Assembly (NCBI RefSeq): GCF_900169785.1
Contig: NZ_FWER01000006.1
Span: forward strand, 88,047-152,046
Length of the DNA stretch: 64,000 bases
Reading direction: 5' to 3'
From: Rhizobium sullae
Lineage (GTDB): Bacteria; Pseudomonadota; Alphaproteobacteria; Rhizobiales; Rhizobiaceae
The notes beneath the pieces are model-generated. The model was not told the DNA's origin. It ran no database searches and saw nothing but the letters and a program-made list of their open reading frames with translations. The position numbers and the translations under genes are program-made. Every line of letters begins with the position of its first letter. The first letter of the stretch is position 1. This document shows, piece by piece, positions 34,182 to 42,895 of the stretch.

Positions 34182-35471
34182 ATGAGGTCAATTCGTCAGC
34201 TCTCTCCTGCCGCGCGTAACGCCATTTGCGCGCTGCCACGGCTGTGCCTTGCAACACTTGCCGCAGTCGTCTTTCTTGTTCATCTGGCGTTTCTGTCGCC
34301 TGCGCACGCTGATCCCTATAAGCTTGGAATCATGGACAAGCTGTCCGTCCGAGTGGTCGAGTGGCAGACTGCCGAGGGGCAGTTTCGCGAGTGGCCGAGT
34401 ATTACCGGCGAATACATCGTGGGTCCGAACGGCGATCTGGCTCTGCCTTTTACGGGCGAGTTGAAAGTAGCCGGCCGGTCGACCTCGGAGGTGGCGCGCG
34501 AGATCGCCCGCAGCCTTCAGGAGCGTTTCGGGCTTCCCGATCCGCCGGAAGCTTCGGTTGAGATTCTCGAATTCCGGCCGATTTTCGTAGCTGGAGAAGT
34601 CCACACGCCCGGCAAATATCCCTACGATCCGGAAATGACGGTCCTGAAGGCAATCAGTCTTGCCGGCGGCATGCGTCGCGGGCTGGACGAAGGTCAGCGT
34701 TTCGAACGCGACTTCATCAATGCCAAGGGCAGCTACGAGGTACTTGTTGCCGAGCGCGCCCGTCTGATGGCGAAGAAAGCGCGACTTGCCTCCGAGGAGG
34801 CCGGTGAGGAGAAGATTGCGATTCCAGAGGACCTTGCCGCCATCCCGCAATCGCAAACGCTGGTCGAGGATGAAATGGCAATCATGGAAACGAACCGCAA
34901 TGCGTTCGACCTTCGCCTCAAAGGGCTCGATGAGCTGCAAACCCTTTATGGCAACGAAATCACCTCGCTCAGCAAGAAAGTCGACAACCAGGCCCGGCAG
35001 GTGGACCTTTACAAGAAGGAGCTCGAAAGGACCGCCAAGCTCGTTAATCAGGGTCTGGCCGTCAGCTCCCGGGCGCTGGGGCTCGAGACAACGCTTGCCG
35101 ATACCCAGAGCAACCTGCTCGACCTCGACGCTGCCACACTGCGCGCCAAGCAGGAAATGAACAAGGCCGCACTCGACACGATCGACTTGAAGAACGAGCG
35201 CAAATCGAAGATTGCGCTCGATATGCAGGAAACCAAGTCGCAGCTGGACGAAAATGCGCTGCAGCTTCAGATGTACCGGCAACTGATGGCCGAGTCGCTG
35301 GTGAATGCGCCAACGGCCTCGCAACTGACCGGAAGTGACGCTGTCAAGCTCGTCAGCTATTCGATCGTTCGAACAGTCGCAAGCAAGATCCAGGAGATTC
35401 CAGCAACTGAGACGACGCCAGTGCAGCCGGGAGACTTGGTCAAGGTCAGCGTCATCAACGAAAAATCATAG
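34182..35471 (+). CDS. exoF: ExoF-type polysaccharide export outer-membrane protein
   Basis: A 429-residue export protein. A signal sequence is present (about residues 17-43, LCLATLAAVVFLVHLAFLSPAHAD). The Poly_export (PES) domain begins YKLGIMDKLSVRVVEWQ, and an SLBB-type domain follows (PIFVAGEVHTPGKYPYDPEMTVLKAISLAGG). The second half is a long helical coiled-coil with repeated heptad-like residues. In succinoglycan export it is thought to form the outer-membrane channel that works with ExoP and ExoQ. It follows exoY by 40 bases. Confidence 0.88.
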   Translation: MRSIRQLSPAARNAICALPRLCLATLAAVVFLVHLAFLSPAHADPYKLGIMDKLSVRVVEWQTAEGQFREWPSITGEYIVGPNGDLALPFTGELKVAGRSTSEVAREIARSLQERFGLPDPPEASVEILEFRPIFVAGEVHTPGKYPYDPEMTVLKAISLAGGMRRGLDEGQRFERDFINAKGSYEVLVAERARLMAKKARLASEEAGEEKIAIPEDLAAIPQSQTLVEDEMAIMETNRNAFDLRLKGLDELQTLYGNEITSLSKKVDNQARQVDLYKKELERTAKLVNQGLAVSSRALGLETTLADTQSNLLDLDAATLRAKQEMNKAALDTIDLKNERKSKIALDMQETKSQLDENALQLQMYRQLMAESLVNAPTASQLTGSDAVKLVSYSIVRTVASKIQEIPATETTPVQPGDLVKVSVINEKS

Positions 35472-35493
35472 GACTAGGGCTCGGCAGGTTGGC

Positions 35494-36792
35494 ATGCGTA
35501 TCAGTATCAACGCTTTCTTATCGCCTGAACGGAACACGCCCTTTGCGATCTTTGCGATGGTCGCGACGATGTTTTTTATCGCCTATGCGCAGGTGTTTGG
35601 CTCCGTCTTCATTCTGTTGTTCTATGTGGTGTGGCTGCCTCTTCTTGCCATGGATCCGCGCGCAGTCATCGGCGATCCACGGCCTCTCTACTGGATTGTT
35701 GCCTTTTCCATCTTTGCCTGCCTATCCTTTTTCTGGTCTGCGGTTCCGGGGCTCAGCCTGCGCGGCGGGCTACAATACTTTTCAACGATTGTCTGCGCGT
35801 TGGTTGCCGCACGGGTCGTGCCCGTCAAGGCGATGATTTTGGGCATGAGCCTCGGCGCGTCGCTGGTGCTGCTCTACTCGCTGTTGTTTGGGCACTTCAG
35901 CTACGATCCTCTTGATGGTGTCTACAGCTTCATCGGCGCGTTCGCATCGAAGAACCAACTCGGCATGTTTGCCGCGCTCGGCGTCTTTGCCTCCTTCTCG
36001 CTGGTCTTCATTCTGCAGGTGCAGACGATGTGGCGCATCCTGGCCCTGATGTCGGGCGCCTTCGGCGCCTTTTCGCTCCACGCGGCCCAGTCTGCGACCT
36101 CCACGATCACGATCGCCGCAACGATTGCCGCAACAGTCGCTGCGGTCTTCTTGAAGCAGTTCTCACCGCGGCATCGGATGGTCCTCTTCCTGTCGATCGT
36201 TCCGACAGCAGCCGTCGCCCTGTTGATTGCACTGAGTGCCGGGCTGTTCGGAGCGATCCTCGGCATCTTCGGCAAGGATGCGACATTGACAGGGCGGACG
36301 TATCTTTGGCAGCGCGGCCTCGAGATCGCCCATGAACAACCTGTCTTCGGCATCGGTTTCCAGGGTTTCTGGGTCCAGGGTTTTTCTCAACCGGAGGTCT
36401 TGTGGCAGCAGTTCTATATTGCCTCGCGTACGGGCTTTCACTTTCATAATACCTACATCGAGACCATGGTCGAACTTGGCTATATCGGACTTGTCCTGCT
36501 CGGCACCATCATCCTTGGCCTCCTCGCTGGTTATATCAGACGCCTCCTGTCGTCAGGCGCGCGAAACGAGGATGTCGTGCTCTTCGGTCTCATCATACTG
36601 TTCGTCAGTCGCTCCTTCTTCGAAGTCGATTTTCTTAATCAATACACGATCGGATCCTTCCTCATCTACTACTGCGCCGGTGCACTCGCGAAACCGGTCG
36701 CGGGAACGGCAGGCAATGCCTTGGTGGAGTATTATCCTCAATTCGCCGACAGCGAAGGTTTTCATGTGCCTCGCCGCGGCGGTCTCGGGTGA
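35494..36792 (+). CDS. exoQ: ExoQ, Wzy-type polysaccharide polymerase
   Basis: An integral membrane protein of 432 residues with about ten or more hydrophobic spans. The family features are the large periplasmic loop with KDATLTGRTYLWQRGLEIA, GIGFQGFW and HFHNTYIETMVELGYIG, typical of O-antigen ligase/polymerase (Wzy_C) proteins. ExoQ joins repeat units into high-mass succinoglycan. It starts at ATG 35494, 22 bases after exoF, and completes the exoYFQ operon. A (ATG)6 run follows the stop codon. Confidence 0.9.
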   Translation: MRISINAFLSPERNTPFAIFAMVATMFFIAYAQVFGSVFILLFYVVWLPLLAMDPRAVIGDPRPLYWIVAFSIFACLSFFWSAVPGLSLRGGLQYFSTIVCALVAARVVPVKAMILGMSLGASLVLLYSLLFGHFSYDPLDGVYSFIGAFASKNQLGMFAALGVFASFSLVFILQVQTMWRILALMSGAFGAFSLHAAQSATSTITIAATIAATVAAVFLKQFSPRHRMVLFLSIVPTAAVALLIALSAGLFGAILGIFGKDATLTGRTYLWQRGLEIAHEQPVFGIGFQGFWVQGFSQPEVLWQQFYIASRTGFHFHNTYIETMVELGYIGLVLLGTIILGLLAGYIRRLLSSGARNEDVVLFGLIILFVSRSFFEVDFLNQYTIGSFLIYYCAGALAKPVAGTAGNALVEYYPQFADSEGFHVPRRGGLG

Positions 36793-36811
36793 CCCATGAT
36801 GATGATGATGA

Positions 36812-36828
36812 TGACCTGTCCAAGGTCA
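36812..36828. promoter_or_regulatory. Inverted repeat TGACCT-N5-AGGTCA
   Basis: A perfect 6-base inverted repeat with a 5-base spacer lies 20 bases downstream of exoQ. It is compatible with a dimeric regulator site for the GT2 gene at 37040, but the distance is more than 200 bases. No regulator can be named. Confidence 0.3.
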
Positions 36829-36914
36829 ACCACGGCTGATGCCGAACCCTCGTCAGATAAGCTCAAATAGCCTTTGCAAAGGAATGTTTCCAAGGTCTTT
36901 GATAGTCAGCTATA

Positions 36915-36955
36915 CAGAGAATCGACAGTATCGCAATAATAAATCAGATTCTCTG
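36915..36955. other. Nine-base-pair hairpin with 23-base AT-rich loop
   Basis: CAGAGAATC (36915-36923) pairs perfectly with GATTCTCTG (36947-36955). It lies in the 247-base gap between exoQ and the next glycosyltransferase, in AT-rich sequence. It may be an operator pair, a leader RNA hairpin or an end point for the exoYFQ transcript; there is no clear T-run. Confidence 0.35.
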
Positions 36956-37039
36956 CCAGACCATTATTGACTCGCATCGCCTGAACTATAACATAGCCTT
37001 AGTGCTTAGTTGGGTTTCCTTCACGTGGGGGAATGTAGA

Positions 37040-38002
37040 ATGTCCTTGCCACTTGTCGCTGTTGTGACCCCGACGTATAATGGCGGCCGGTTCTTGGCTG
37101 AAACGATGGAATCCGTCCAGCAGCAAGATTGGCCAAATCTTGTTCACATCGTTCTCGACAACAATAGCAGCGACAATACCGAAGAAATCGTCTCCGCCTA
37201 TTTGAACAAGCGCATCCCTGTCCTTTGCTTCCGCAATGACAAGACGCTGGATCAGCGTGAAAACTGGACGAAAGCTTATCGCCTGGTGCCTCGGGACGCT
37301 GTCTATGTGCGCTATCTGTGCGACGATGACACGATCAGCCCGACGTCGATCTCGAAGATGGCGGCGCTCGGCGAAACCTTTCCGAATGTCGGGGTAATCG
37401 GCAGCCTGCATGAGTGTGCGGGTGCCGTTCAGGATTTCTTCTGGCCGCCCGGCAAGCCGGTTTTTCCCGGGAAGGACGCCATGCGTATGGCGCTGCTGCG
37501 CCAGGGCATTTTGATGCCGGTCCAGATGATGTGGCGCCGGCGCGTGACTGACGCGCTCGAACCGCTTTTTGCCAGCGCCATGGACGGCAGTTGGGACCTC
37601 GATACGGTCTTCCGGATGCTGGCGATCAGCGATTTCGGTTTCGTGCACGAGGCGCTTGGCTTTACCCGTGTACACGAGAATACGGTAACCGCCTTACATT
37701 ATGCCGGCAAAACCCGCGCCTGGACGCGCGATGGCCTTGATCTCATCATGCGCCACGGCCCGATCGCCTTCGGGACCGACTACCGCCGTCAGCTTCTTGC
37801 GTTTCGCCGCTATTATGTACGCCGCATTCTGACCTGGTGGCGCGAAGATCGCGGCCGCGACCATCTGCAACCCCATTTTGATGCACTGGCAAGGGCCGGC
37901 TTTGGTGTCAACGGCATGCTTGTCGTCGATGCCGTGCTGGACTGGATTTACGTCAAGCTTGGCATGCGCCGCGCATGGAGCGGATATCCGGGCTGGCAAT
38001 AG
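37040..38002 (+). CDS. Family 2 glycosyltransferase
   Basis: A 320-residue GT2 enzyme starting at ATG 37040 after GGGGGA. Motifs are VAVVTPTYNGGRFLAETMESV, HIVLDNNSSDNTEEIV and RYLCDDDTISPTSI. It has no membrane anchor. It is not clearly one of ExoU, ExoW or ExoV, so it probably makes a linkage special to this polymer. It stands apart from exoQ by 247 bases and is followed after 57 bases by a GT8 gene. Confidence 0.85.
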   Translation: MSLPLVAVVTPTYNGGRFLAETMESVQQQDWPNLVHIVLDNNSSDNTEEIVSAYLNKRIPVLCFRNDKTLDQRENWTKAYRLVPRDAVYVRYLCDDDTISPTSISKMAALGETFPNVGVIGSLHECAGAVQDFFWPPGKPVFPGKDAMRMALLRQGILMPVQMMWRRRVTDALEPLFASAMDGSWDLDTVFRMLAISDFGFVHEALGFTRVHENTVTALHYAGKTRAWTRDGLDLIMRHGPIAFGTDYRRQLLAFRRYYVRRILTWWREDRGRDHLQPHFDALARAGFGVNGMLVVDAVLDWIYVKLGMRRAWSGYPGWQ

Positions 38003-38059
38003 GCAGCACACGTTTCGATGAAATGAGACCGGAGCATGAGGCTCCGGCTTGGAGGGGTA

Positions 38060-39127
38060 ATGAGTGATCCCGCATTTGAAGGCAATCTGGCATCTCGTGC
38101 CATAGGCGCCTTGCCGATGAAGACCGCCAATTTCCGGTCAATCGCCGAAGGCTTGAACGGCCGTGCCCTTGCCGAGCCTCTGCTTGAGGCAGCGATGCAG
38201 CGATACAGCCGCCCGCGCCCGCCCGCCCCGGAGGTGGTAATCGCCTTTGGACTCGATACCGCTTACCTGCCGCATGCAGGTGTTGTGCTGGCGTCGCTTC
38301 TCGCTAACGCGCCGGGCGCAAAATTCCGCTTTCTGGTCGTCCATGATGGAATTTCACCCCAAGCCCGTTCGACCTTCGAACGCTGTGCTGAAGGACACAA
38401 GTTCGATTGGCTCGAGATCAAAAGCTCGAGCGTCCTTGCAATGCCCGGCCAACGCCATATCAGCCGCGCCGGCTACTATCGCCTGATGCTTTCCGAGCTT
38501 GCCCCGCCGGATATCGATCGAGTCCTTTATCTCGATGCCGACCTCGTCGTCATGGGTGATATTAGGGAACTCTACGCCACCGATCTGGGCGAGCATGCAA
38601 TCGGTGCGGTCTGCGACGTCGGCATGGACGGCGAGGCGTTCGCCGGGCGTTTTCAGCTGCAGCCCAGGCGCCTTGGCTACTTCAATTCCGGCGTGCTGTT
38701 GATGGATCTCACTAAGCTGCGCGCCAGTGACGATCTTTCCAAAGTCATCACTGTCTTGGAAACGCGCATCGGCGATATGGAGTATGGCGATCAGTGCGCG
38801 CTCAACGTTGTCTTCTGGAGCCGATGGAAGCGGCTTGATATTTTGTGGAACGTCCAACGCCGAATGCTGATGCCGCAGGAAGGCAAGCCCTGCTATGCAA
38901 CCGCAGCCGAAATGAGAAAAGGGCGCAGGCCAAAGATCATCCACTTCACGGAGCACAACAAACCGTGGTCGACGGACGGATGGCATCCGTTGATCTGGAC
39001 CTATTACCGCTATCTGAAAAAGACCCCGTATCGGGCGCAGGTCCTCAAGCTTGGCGAGGTCCATTTTATCAAGGACCTGCGTCGGCGCATCAAGACCATC
39101 TTCAACTGGTACCGGTTGCAGGCGTGA
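38060..39127 (+). CDS. Family 8 glycosyltransferase (LgtC-like)
   Basis: This protein has 355 residues and starts at ATG 38060 directly after GGAGGGG. The GT8 domain (about residues 60-330) carries EVVIAFGLDTAYLPHAGVVLASLL, the metal motif VLYLDADLVVMGDI, GYFNSGVLLMDLTKLR and HFTEHNKPW. An extra 60-residue N-terminus precedes it. GT8 enzymes are retaining galactosyl- or glucosyltransferases, and no GT8 is part of the known succinoglycan pathway. It therefore points to a repeat unit with an alpha-linked residue. Confidence 0.87.
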   Translation: MSDPAFEGNLASRAIGALPMKTANFRSIAEGLNGRALAEPLLEAAMQRYSRPRPPAPEVVIAFGLDTAYLPHAGVVLASLLANAPGAKFRFLVVHDGISPQARSTFERCAEGHKFDWLEIKSSSVLAMPGQRHISRAGYYRLMLSELAPPDIDRVLYLDADLVVMGDIRELYATDLGEHAIGAVCDVGMDGEAFAGRFQLQPRRLGYFNSGVLLMDLTKLRASDDLSKVITVLETRIGDMEYGDQCALNVVFWSRWKRLDILWNVQRRMLMPQEGKPCYATAAEMRKGRRPKIIHFTEHNKPWSTDGWHPLIWTYYRYLKKTPYRAQVLKLGEVHFIKDLRRRIKTIFNWYRLQA

Positions 39128-39217
39128 GGGGCGCCTGCTTTTCCAGCCGCCCATGCTTGACTATGATCCGTGGCGGTGCGACTGCGTCGGTTGCGCCTTG
39201 CACAGATGGGATGGTCC

Positions 39218-40669
39218 ATGTCTGAAACGTCGCTGGCAACGGCACTTCGAAATGGCATTGCCTGGAATACCATCAACGCGATCTTTTCGCAGAGCGCCGG
39301 GTTTATCATCTTTCTGATCCTTGCGCGCATGCTGGAACCTGCCGTCTTCGGGGCAGTCGCGCTCTCTGCTGTTGTGGCCGACTTCATCGCCAATGACGGC
39401 CGCTATGCCGGCATGGACGCGATCCTGCAGCGTGGTAATTTCGACAAGAAGAGCTTGAACGCAGCGTTCATTTCCTTGTCTTTGGTGGCCACACCCTTTG
39501 CACTCCTTCTGTTCATGGCTGGGCCTTTGTTCGCTGACTTTGAGAACGCGCCGCTGGTTGCTTACTACATGCCGATTTTTGGCCTTCTTTTGTTCTTTAC
39601 GCCTTGGCTGTCGGTGATGGATGCCCTCATAATGCGTGAGCTGGGCTTCAAGACGTTTGCTCAGCGCAATATGATTTCGACCCTTGCGGGCGGAATCACC
39701 GGTATCACATTGGCGTTCTCACCGCTGGCGATTTGGGCGCTGCCTGCTCAGCGCATTATTTCGACAATGGCGGTTGTTCTCTTTGAGTTTCGTCATACCG
39801 GTTGGTTTCCCGGGCGCCATACCGAAAAAGGCGCGTGCCGTGAAGTTCTTCGCCGCTTCCTGCCCCTGTGGATGGTCGCTGCCATTAACATCTCCATGCA
39901 GCGCGCTGCCATGTTGGTGTTCGGCATCCGCTTCGATGGCGCGACCGTGGGCTTGTTCCGGGCTGCCGACAGGATCAGCGAGTCGCTGCAAAATCCCCTG
40001 GTCAGCCCGCTCTTTGCGCTGTGGTTTCCGTTGATGAGCAAGGTGCGCGGCAACCTTGCGGCGGAAGGCGAAGTGTTTACGGCCATCATCCGAACCGCTG
40101 CCTTCGTGGCGCTGCCGGCCTTTACCGGACTGATCGTCGTCGCCGATGATGCGGTGGCGTTGCTGTTGCCTTCGTCCTATGCCGGGGTTGCGCCCATTCT
40201 TCGCGCCGTGTCGATCACCTCGCTGATGATCCCGCTTGTCTGGTTCAACCCCATTGCAATGAACGCACTTGGCCTGAACCGCATGTCGCTGCAATATTCT
40301 ATCGCCGTTGCCTTGACTTGTATCGGTGCGCTCGTCGTCATACCGACAAGCACGGCAGGCGCTGCGATTTTGGTGATGTCGTCGCCGGCGCTCGTCTATG
40401 GCGTGATCGGTAATGTCTTGTTACTGCGTCGGCTGAACCTGAAGGCAAAGGCGCATTACATGGGGCTCGCGCCGGCCGCGGCGGCGGCCCTCGCCATGGG
40501 CGTCGTCACATACTACGTGCAAGCAACAACATTGGCTGGGATGCACCCTCCCTTCCGCCTCGCAATCTCCGCGAGTCTCGGCATGGTCATCTATTTCGGC
40601 TGGCTCACCTGCTTCAGCAGGAGATGGATGATCGAACGTATCCAGCTCCTGCTCGGGCGGGGCAGATGA
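39218..40669 (+). CDS. Wzx/ExoT-type oligosaccharide flippase (polysaccharide biosynthesis protein)
   Basis: A 483-residue membrane protein of the MOP flippase family with about 12 hydrophobic spans. The N-terminus ATALRNGIAWNTINAIFSQSAGFIIFLILAR and the repeated LARMLEPAVFGAVAL type motif are diagnostic. It should move the lipid-linked repeat unit to the periplasmic face for ExoQ. ATG 39218 is chosen over in-frame starts at 39206 and 39170; no strong ribosome site distinguishes them. Called exoT-like by position and family, without assigning the symbol. Confidence 0.87.
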   Translation: MSETSLATALRNGIAWNTINAIFSQSAGFIIFLILARMLEPAVFGAVALSAVVADFIANDGRYAGMDAILQRGNFDKKSLNAAFISLSLVATPFALLLFMAGPLFADFENAPLVAYYMPIFGLLLFFTPWLSVMDALIMRELGFKTFAQRNMISTLAGGITGITLAFSPLAIWALPAQRIISTMAVVLFEFRHTGWFPGRHTEKGACREVLRRFLPLWMVAAINISMQRAAMLVFGIRFDGATVGLFRAADRISESLQNPLVSPLFALWFPLMSKVRGNLAAEGEVFTAIIRTAAFVALPAFTGLIVVADDAVALLLPSSYAGVAPILRAVSITSLMIPLVWFNPIAMNALGLNRMSLQYSIAVALTCIGALVVIPTSTAGAAILVMSSPALVYGVIGNVLLLRRLNLKAKAHYMGLAPAAAAALAMGVVTYYVQATTLAGMHPPFRLAISASLGMVIYFGWLTCFSRRWMIERIQLLLGRGR

Positions 40670-40750
40670 CACGTCTCGTCGCAGACAGGCGATAACCCGA
40701 CGCAAGCTTCACCGCCTATCCTTCTTCTCATTCGAAAGCGGGAGAGCGGC

Positions 40751-40840
40751 ATGAAGAAAGCAACGTTGCTGAACGCCACCGGGGTGTCGATGCTCCTCTG
40801 GCTTCTTATCCTGCTCGCGGTCATCTGTCTGCTTCGCTAG
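40751..40840 (+). CDS. 29-residue single-span membrane peptide
   Basis: A short frame, ATG 40751 to TAG 40838-40840, follows GGGAGAG at a good distance (about 4-9 bases). It encodes MKKATLLNATGVSMLLWLL and then ILLAVICLLR: a positively charged N-terminus and one strongly hydrophobic helix. It lies 81 bases after the flippase stop and is too short for standard gene finders. Size and layout resemble bacterial small membrane proteins that tune larger complexes. I do not recognise a family. Confidence 0.6.
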   Translation: MKKATLLNATGVSMLLWLLILLAVICLLR

Positions 40841-40940
40841 TACAAACAGGCAGGATCGGGGCCAAAAGCTGCTCCCGACTCGCTTTCAATCGCGGGATAG
40901 AGATCGGCAGATCAACTGCGAGATTAATCTTGAGGCATTT

Positions 40941-41870
40941 ATGTCTCATTATCCAAAGAGCGTAACATCCCGACCCTACAATCGAAGTTTTTATCTGGAT
41001 TTTAGTTGGATATATCTCGATACTGTTGGCGCCTCCAATGGTGTTATAGTGATGTTACTCAATGATGCAATATTTCCCGCCGTTCAGGCAGCATCGTCTC
41101 GCATTCTCGACAGGATTTTGGTCTGCGAGAGCGCTGAGCTGTCATTTTTGTACTTTCACCATAAGACGCGCTTCGTCCTTATCATTTGCACACCGGGCGC
41201 ACCGGCAAGGTGCGAAATCATTGAAGACTTTGAGGAAAAAACCGGGGCGACCGCCGACAATTACTTCCGCGATTTTGCCGGGGCTGTGCTCGAAGTCAGA
41301 TCCAGCGAACTCGGGCTTTATCAGACATCCGCAATTTCTCCGGCAGAGGGCTTGGCAAATGGTGCGGTCGGGATCGCAAGGCGTTCTGCGCGACGCAGCG
41401 ACGCGCTTATCGTGGAAAGGCTGACCGCCGCAAGCTTCCTGATCGGCCAGTTGCTCAAAACGTTCACCGAGATCGCAAGCAATGTACCGCAATACGACGC
41501 GCTGCCCGGGCTTGTCTTACATCGAGCCCTTGACGCGCTGACCATCCTTTTTGATCTGCGGGTATCTTCATTGCGTAGTTTCGACGGCATTGAAGGCCAT
41601 CGAGAGCGACTGCTGATCCTGATCATCGCGCTGTCGACCATGGCAGCGAGCGCAAAAGAGTCCGAGGCCGTCAGCGTCGAAATCGCAGCCGGGGCAGCAG
41701 ACACATCGGTGACTTTCATCCAGAAAAGCGCCGCACTGCTGTCGCCATTCATGAGCGGCCGTGACGCGGCCATCCTGAGGCTCGCCGTCAATGGCCTTGG
41801 CGCGCGGCTTTCGCTTCAGCGTGATAGCCAGACCAATACTACGCGCGTACAGCTCGTCATTCGCCAGTGA
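40941..41870 (+). CDS. Uncharacterised 309-residue protein
   Basis: I do not recognise this protein. It is preceded by TTGAGG 7 bases before the ATG. The first 37 codons are AT-rich, and a second in-frame ATG at 41053 (MLLNDAIFPAVQAAS) could be the true start. The C-terminal half (about residues 150-309) is helical with VLHRALDALTILFD and RERLLILIIALSTMA, then short strands (AVSVEIAAGAA, TRVQLVIRQ). This helix-pair-plus-strand order is faintly like the dimerisation and ATPase-like part of ChpT or histidine-kinase-derived proteins, but without catalytic motifs. It lies between the flippase block and the exoX/exoY-like pair. Confidence 0.55.
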   Translation: MSHYPKSVTSRPYNRSFYLDFSWIYLDTVGASNGVIVMLLNDAIFPAVQAASSRILDRILVCESAELSFLYFHHKTRFVLIICTPGAPARCEIIEDFEEKTGATADNYFRDFAGAVLEVRSSELGLYQTSAISPAEGLANGAVGIARRSARRSDALIVERLTAASFLIGQLLKTFTEIASNVPQYDALPGLVLHRALDALTILFDLRVSSLRSFDGIEGHRERLLILIIALSTMAASAKESEAVSVEIAAGAADTSVTFIQKSAALLSPFMSGRDAAILRLAVNGLGARLSLQRDSQTNTTRVQLVIRQ

Positions 41871-41942
41871 GGGCTCAACACAAACAGGTCACTCGCTTAC
41901 GCGCAAGCACGGTGCTGAACCGTGCCGCCATGAGCGATCTCC

Positions 41943-42644
41943 TCAATGATTGAGCTGAAATCTTTCGGCCTGGAACAGACCGCTAATCGCGCGAACCAGA
42001 ATCTTCAGATCACCCACAAAACTCCACTGGGCCGCATAGGAAGCAGCCGCCGCTTCCCAGTTCCTGGCGCCGTCCGCACTGGTGCGGCAATCGCTGATCA
42101 TGCCCGGTCTGCAAAACTGTGCCGACACGTTGCCCCTTTTGACGTCGCTGCGATCAACGGGCAGCGATGGCGGACCAACAAAGCTCATGTCACCGAGAAG
42201 CACATTGAGAAGTTGCGGCAGATCATCAAGCCCCGTTCGATCAAGAATCCGTCCAACCGGCGTCACCAAAACATCGTCCTTCAACGTTGCCGTCATGATC
42301 CAGCTTGCAAGCTCGTCTGGATGGCGCGACAGATGCTGGCCAAGCCGGAGGCGCCAGTCGACCGGCAATTTCCGGAAGCTGTAGCATTCAAAACCCTCTC
42401 CCCCGACTGATCGCCGTTTTTCCGCGGAAAGCATTGGACCGCCATCGGTCAAGCGAACAAGCAAAGCGATTGCAATCATCAGTGGCAAAAGGCAAAGGAT
42501 AGCAACACACGCCAGAACGGCGTCAAAAATCCGTTTCTGTGCACCGCCCGCAGGCTGCGGGACGTGTCGATCCCTGTGATTACGCGAAGCATCGGCAAAT
42601 TCGGCATCGTACTTCATTTCTGATGTCCCCACAGTACTGGCCAT
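41943..42644 (-). CDS. ExoY-like paralogue with eroded catalytic motifs
   Basis: A 233-residue intact frame that aligns along its whole length with ExoY at 33455 but has lost key residues. KFRTM is now SFRKL, the catalytic dyad of LSLDELPQL is LDDLPQL (Asp-Glu to Asp-Asp), VGPRPI is VGPPSL, and RPGLTGKWQVSGRSD is RPGMISDCRTSADGA. The hydrophobic N-terminal helix and LLNVLLGDMSFVGP are kept. No stop or frameshift is present. It is transcribed divergently from the exoX-like gene, the arrangement of exoX and exoY in S. meliloti. It may act as a decoy or regulatory partner rather than an enzyme. ATG 42617 (MKYDAEF) is an alternative start. Confidence 0.8.
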   Translation of the reverse strand: MASTVGTSEMKYDAEFADASRNHRDRHVPQPAGGAQKRIFDAVLACVAILCLLPLMIAIALLVRLTDGGPMLSAEKRRSVGGEGFECYSFRKLPVDWRLRLGQHLSRHPDELASWIMTATLKDDVLVTPVGRILDRTGLDDLPQLLNVLLGDMSFVGPPSLPVDRSDVKRGNVSAQFCRPGMISDCRTSADGARNWEAAAASYAAQWSFVGDLKILVRAISGLFQAERFQLNH

Positions 42645-42724
42645 TTAAATCGCACTGATTAGTATTTTTCAAGAACAATCTGATGTATACCCCCGAAATG
42701 ATGAACTACGTCCGGGGATGCGTA

Positions 42725-42741
42725 CGCTACCGTACGTAGCG
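42725..42741. promoter_or_regulatory. Inverted repeat CGCTAC-N5-GTAGCG
   Basis: A perfect six-base inverted repeat with a CGTAC spacer lies 81 bases upstream of the exoY-like gene. Overlapping CGTACG repeats make the stretch 42720-42740 highly self-complementary. It is an operator candidate for the leftward gene. Confidence 0.35.
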
Positions 42742-42895
42742 TTGCGTCAACCTCGATTTGCATGGTCACATTTTATCGCGCACATAGACTTCTACTCTTC
42801 ACGAAGATTCATTAGCCTATCATTTGTAAACTTTATTCTTTCGGATTACTGACAAGTTTTCGACATTTTCGGCATAAGACACCACGAAATATCGC

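Noticed and set aside
34188..35324. Minus-strand frame of 378 codons opposite exoF
   Set aside because: Shadow of a well-recognised export protein; no ribosome site or motif.
36796..36813. (ATG)6 run after exoQ as a phase-variation repeat
   Set aside because: It lies after the stop codon and is a triplet repeat, so slippage would not switch a reading frame.
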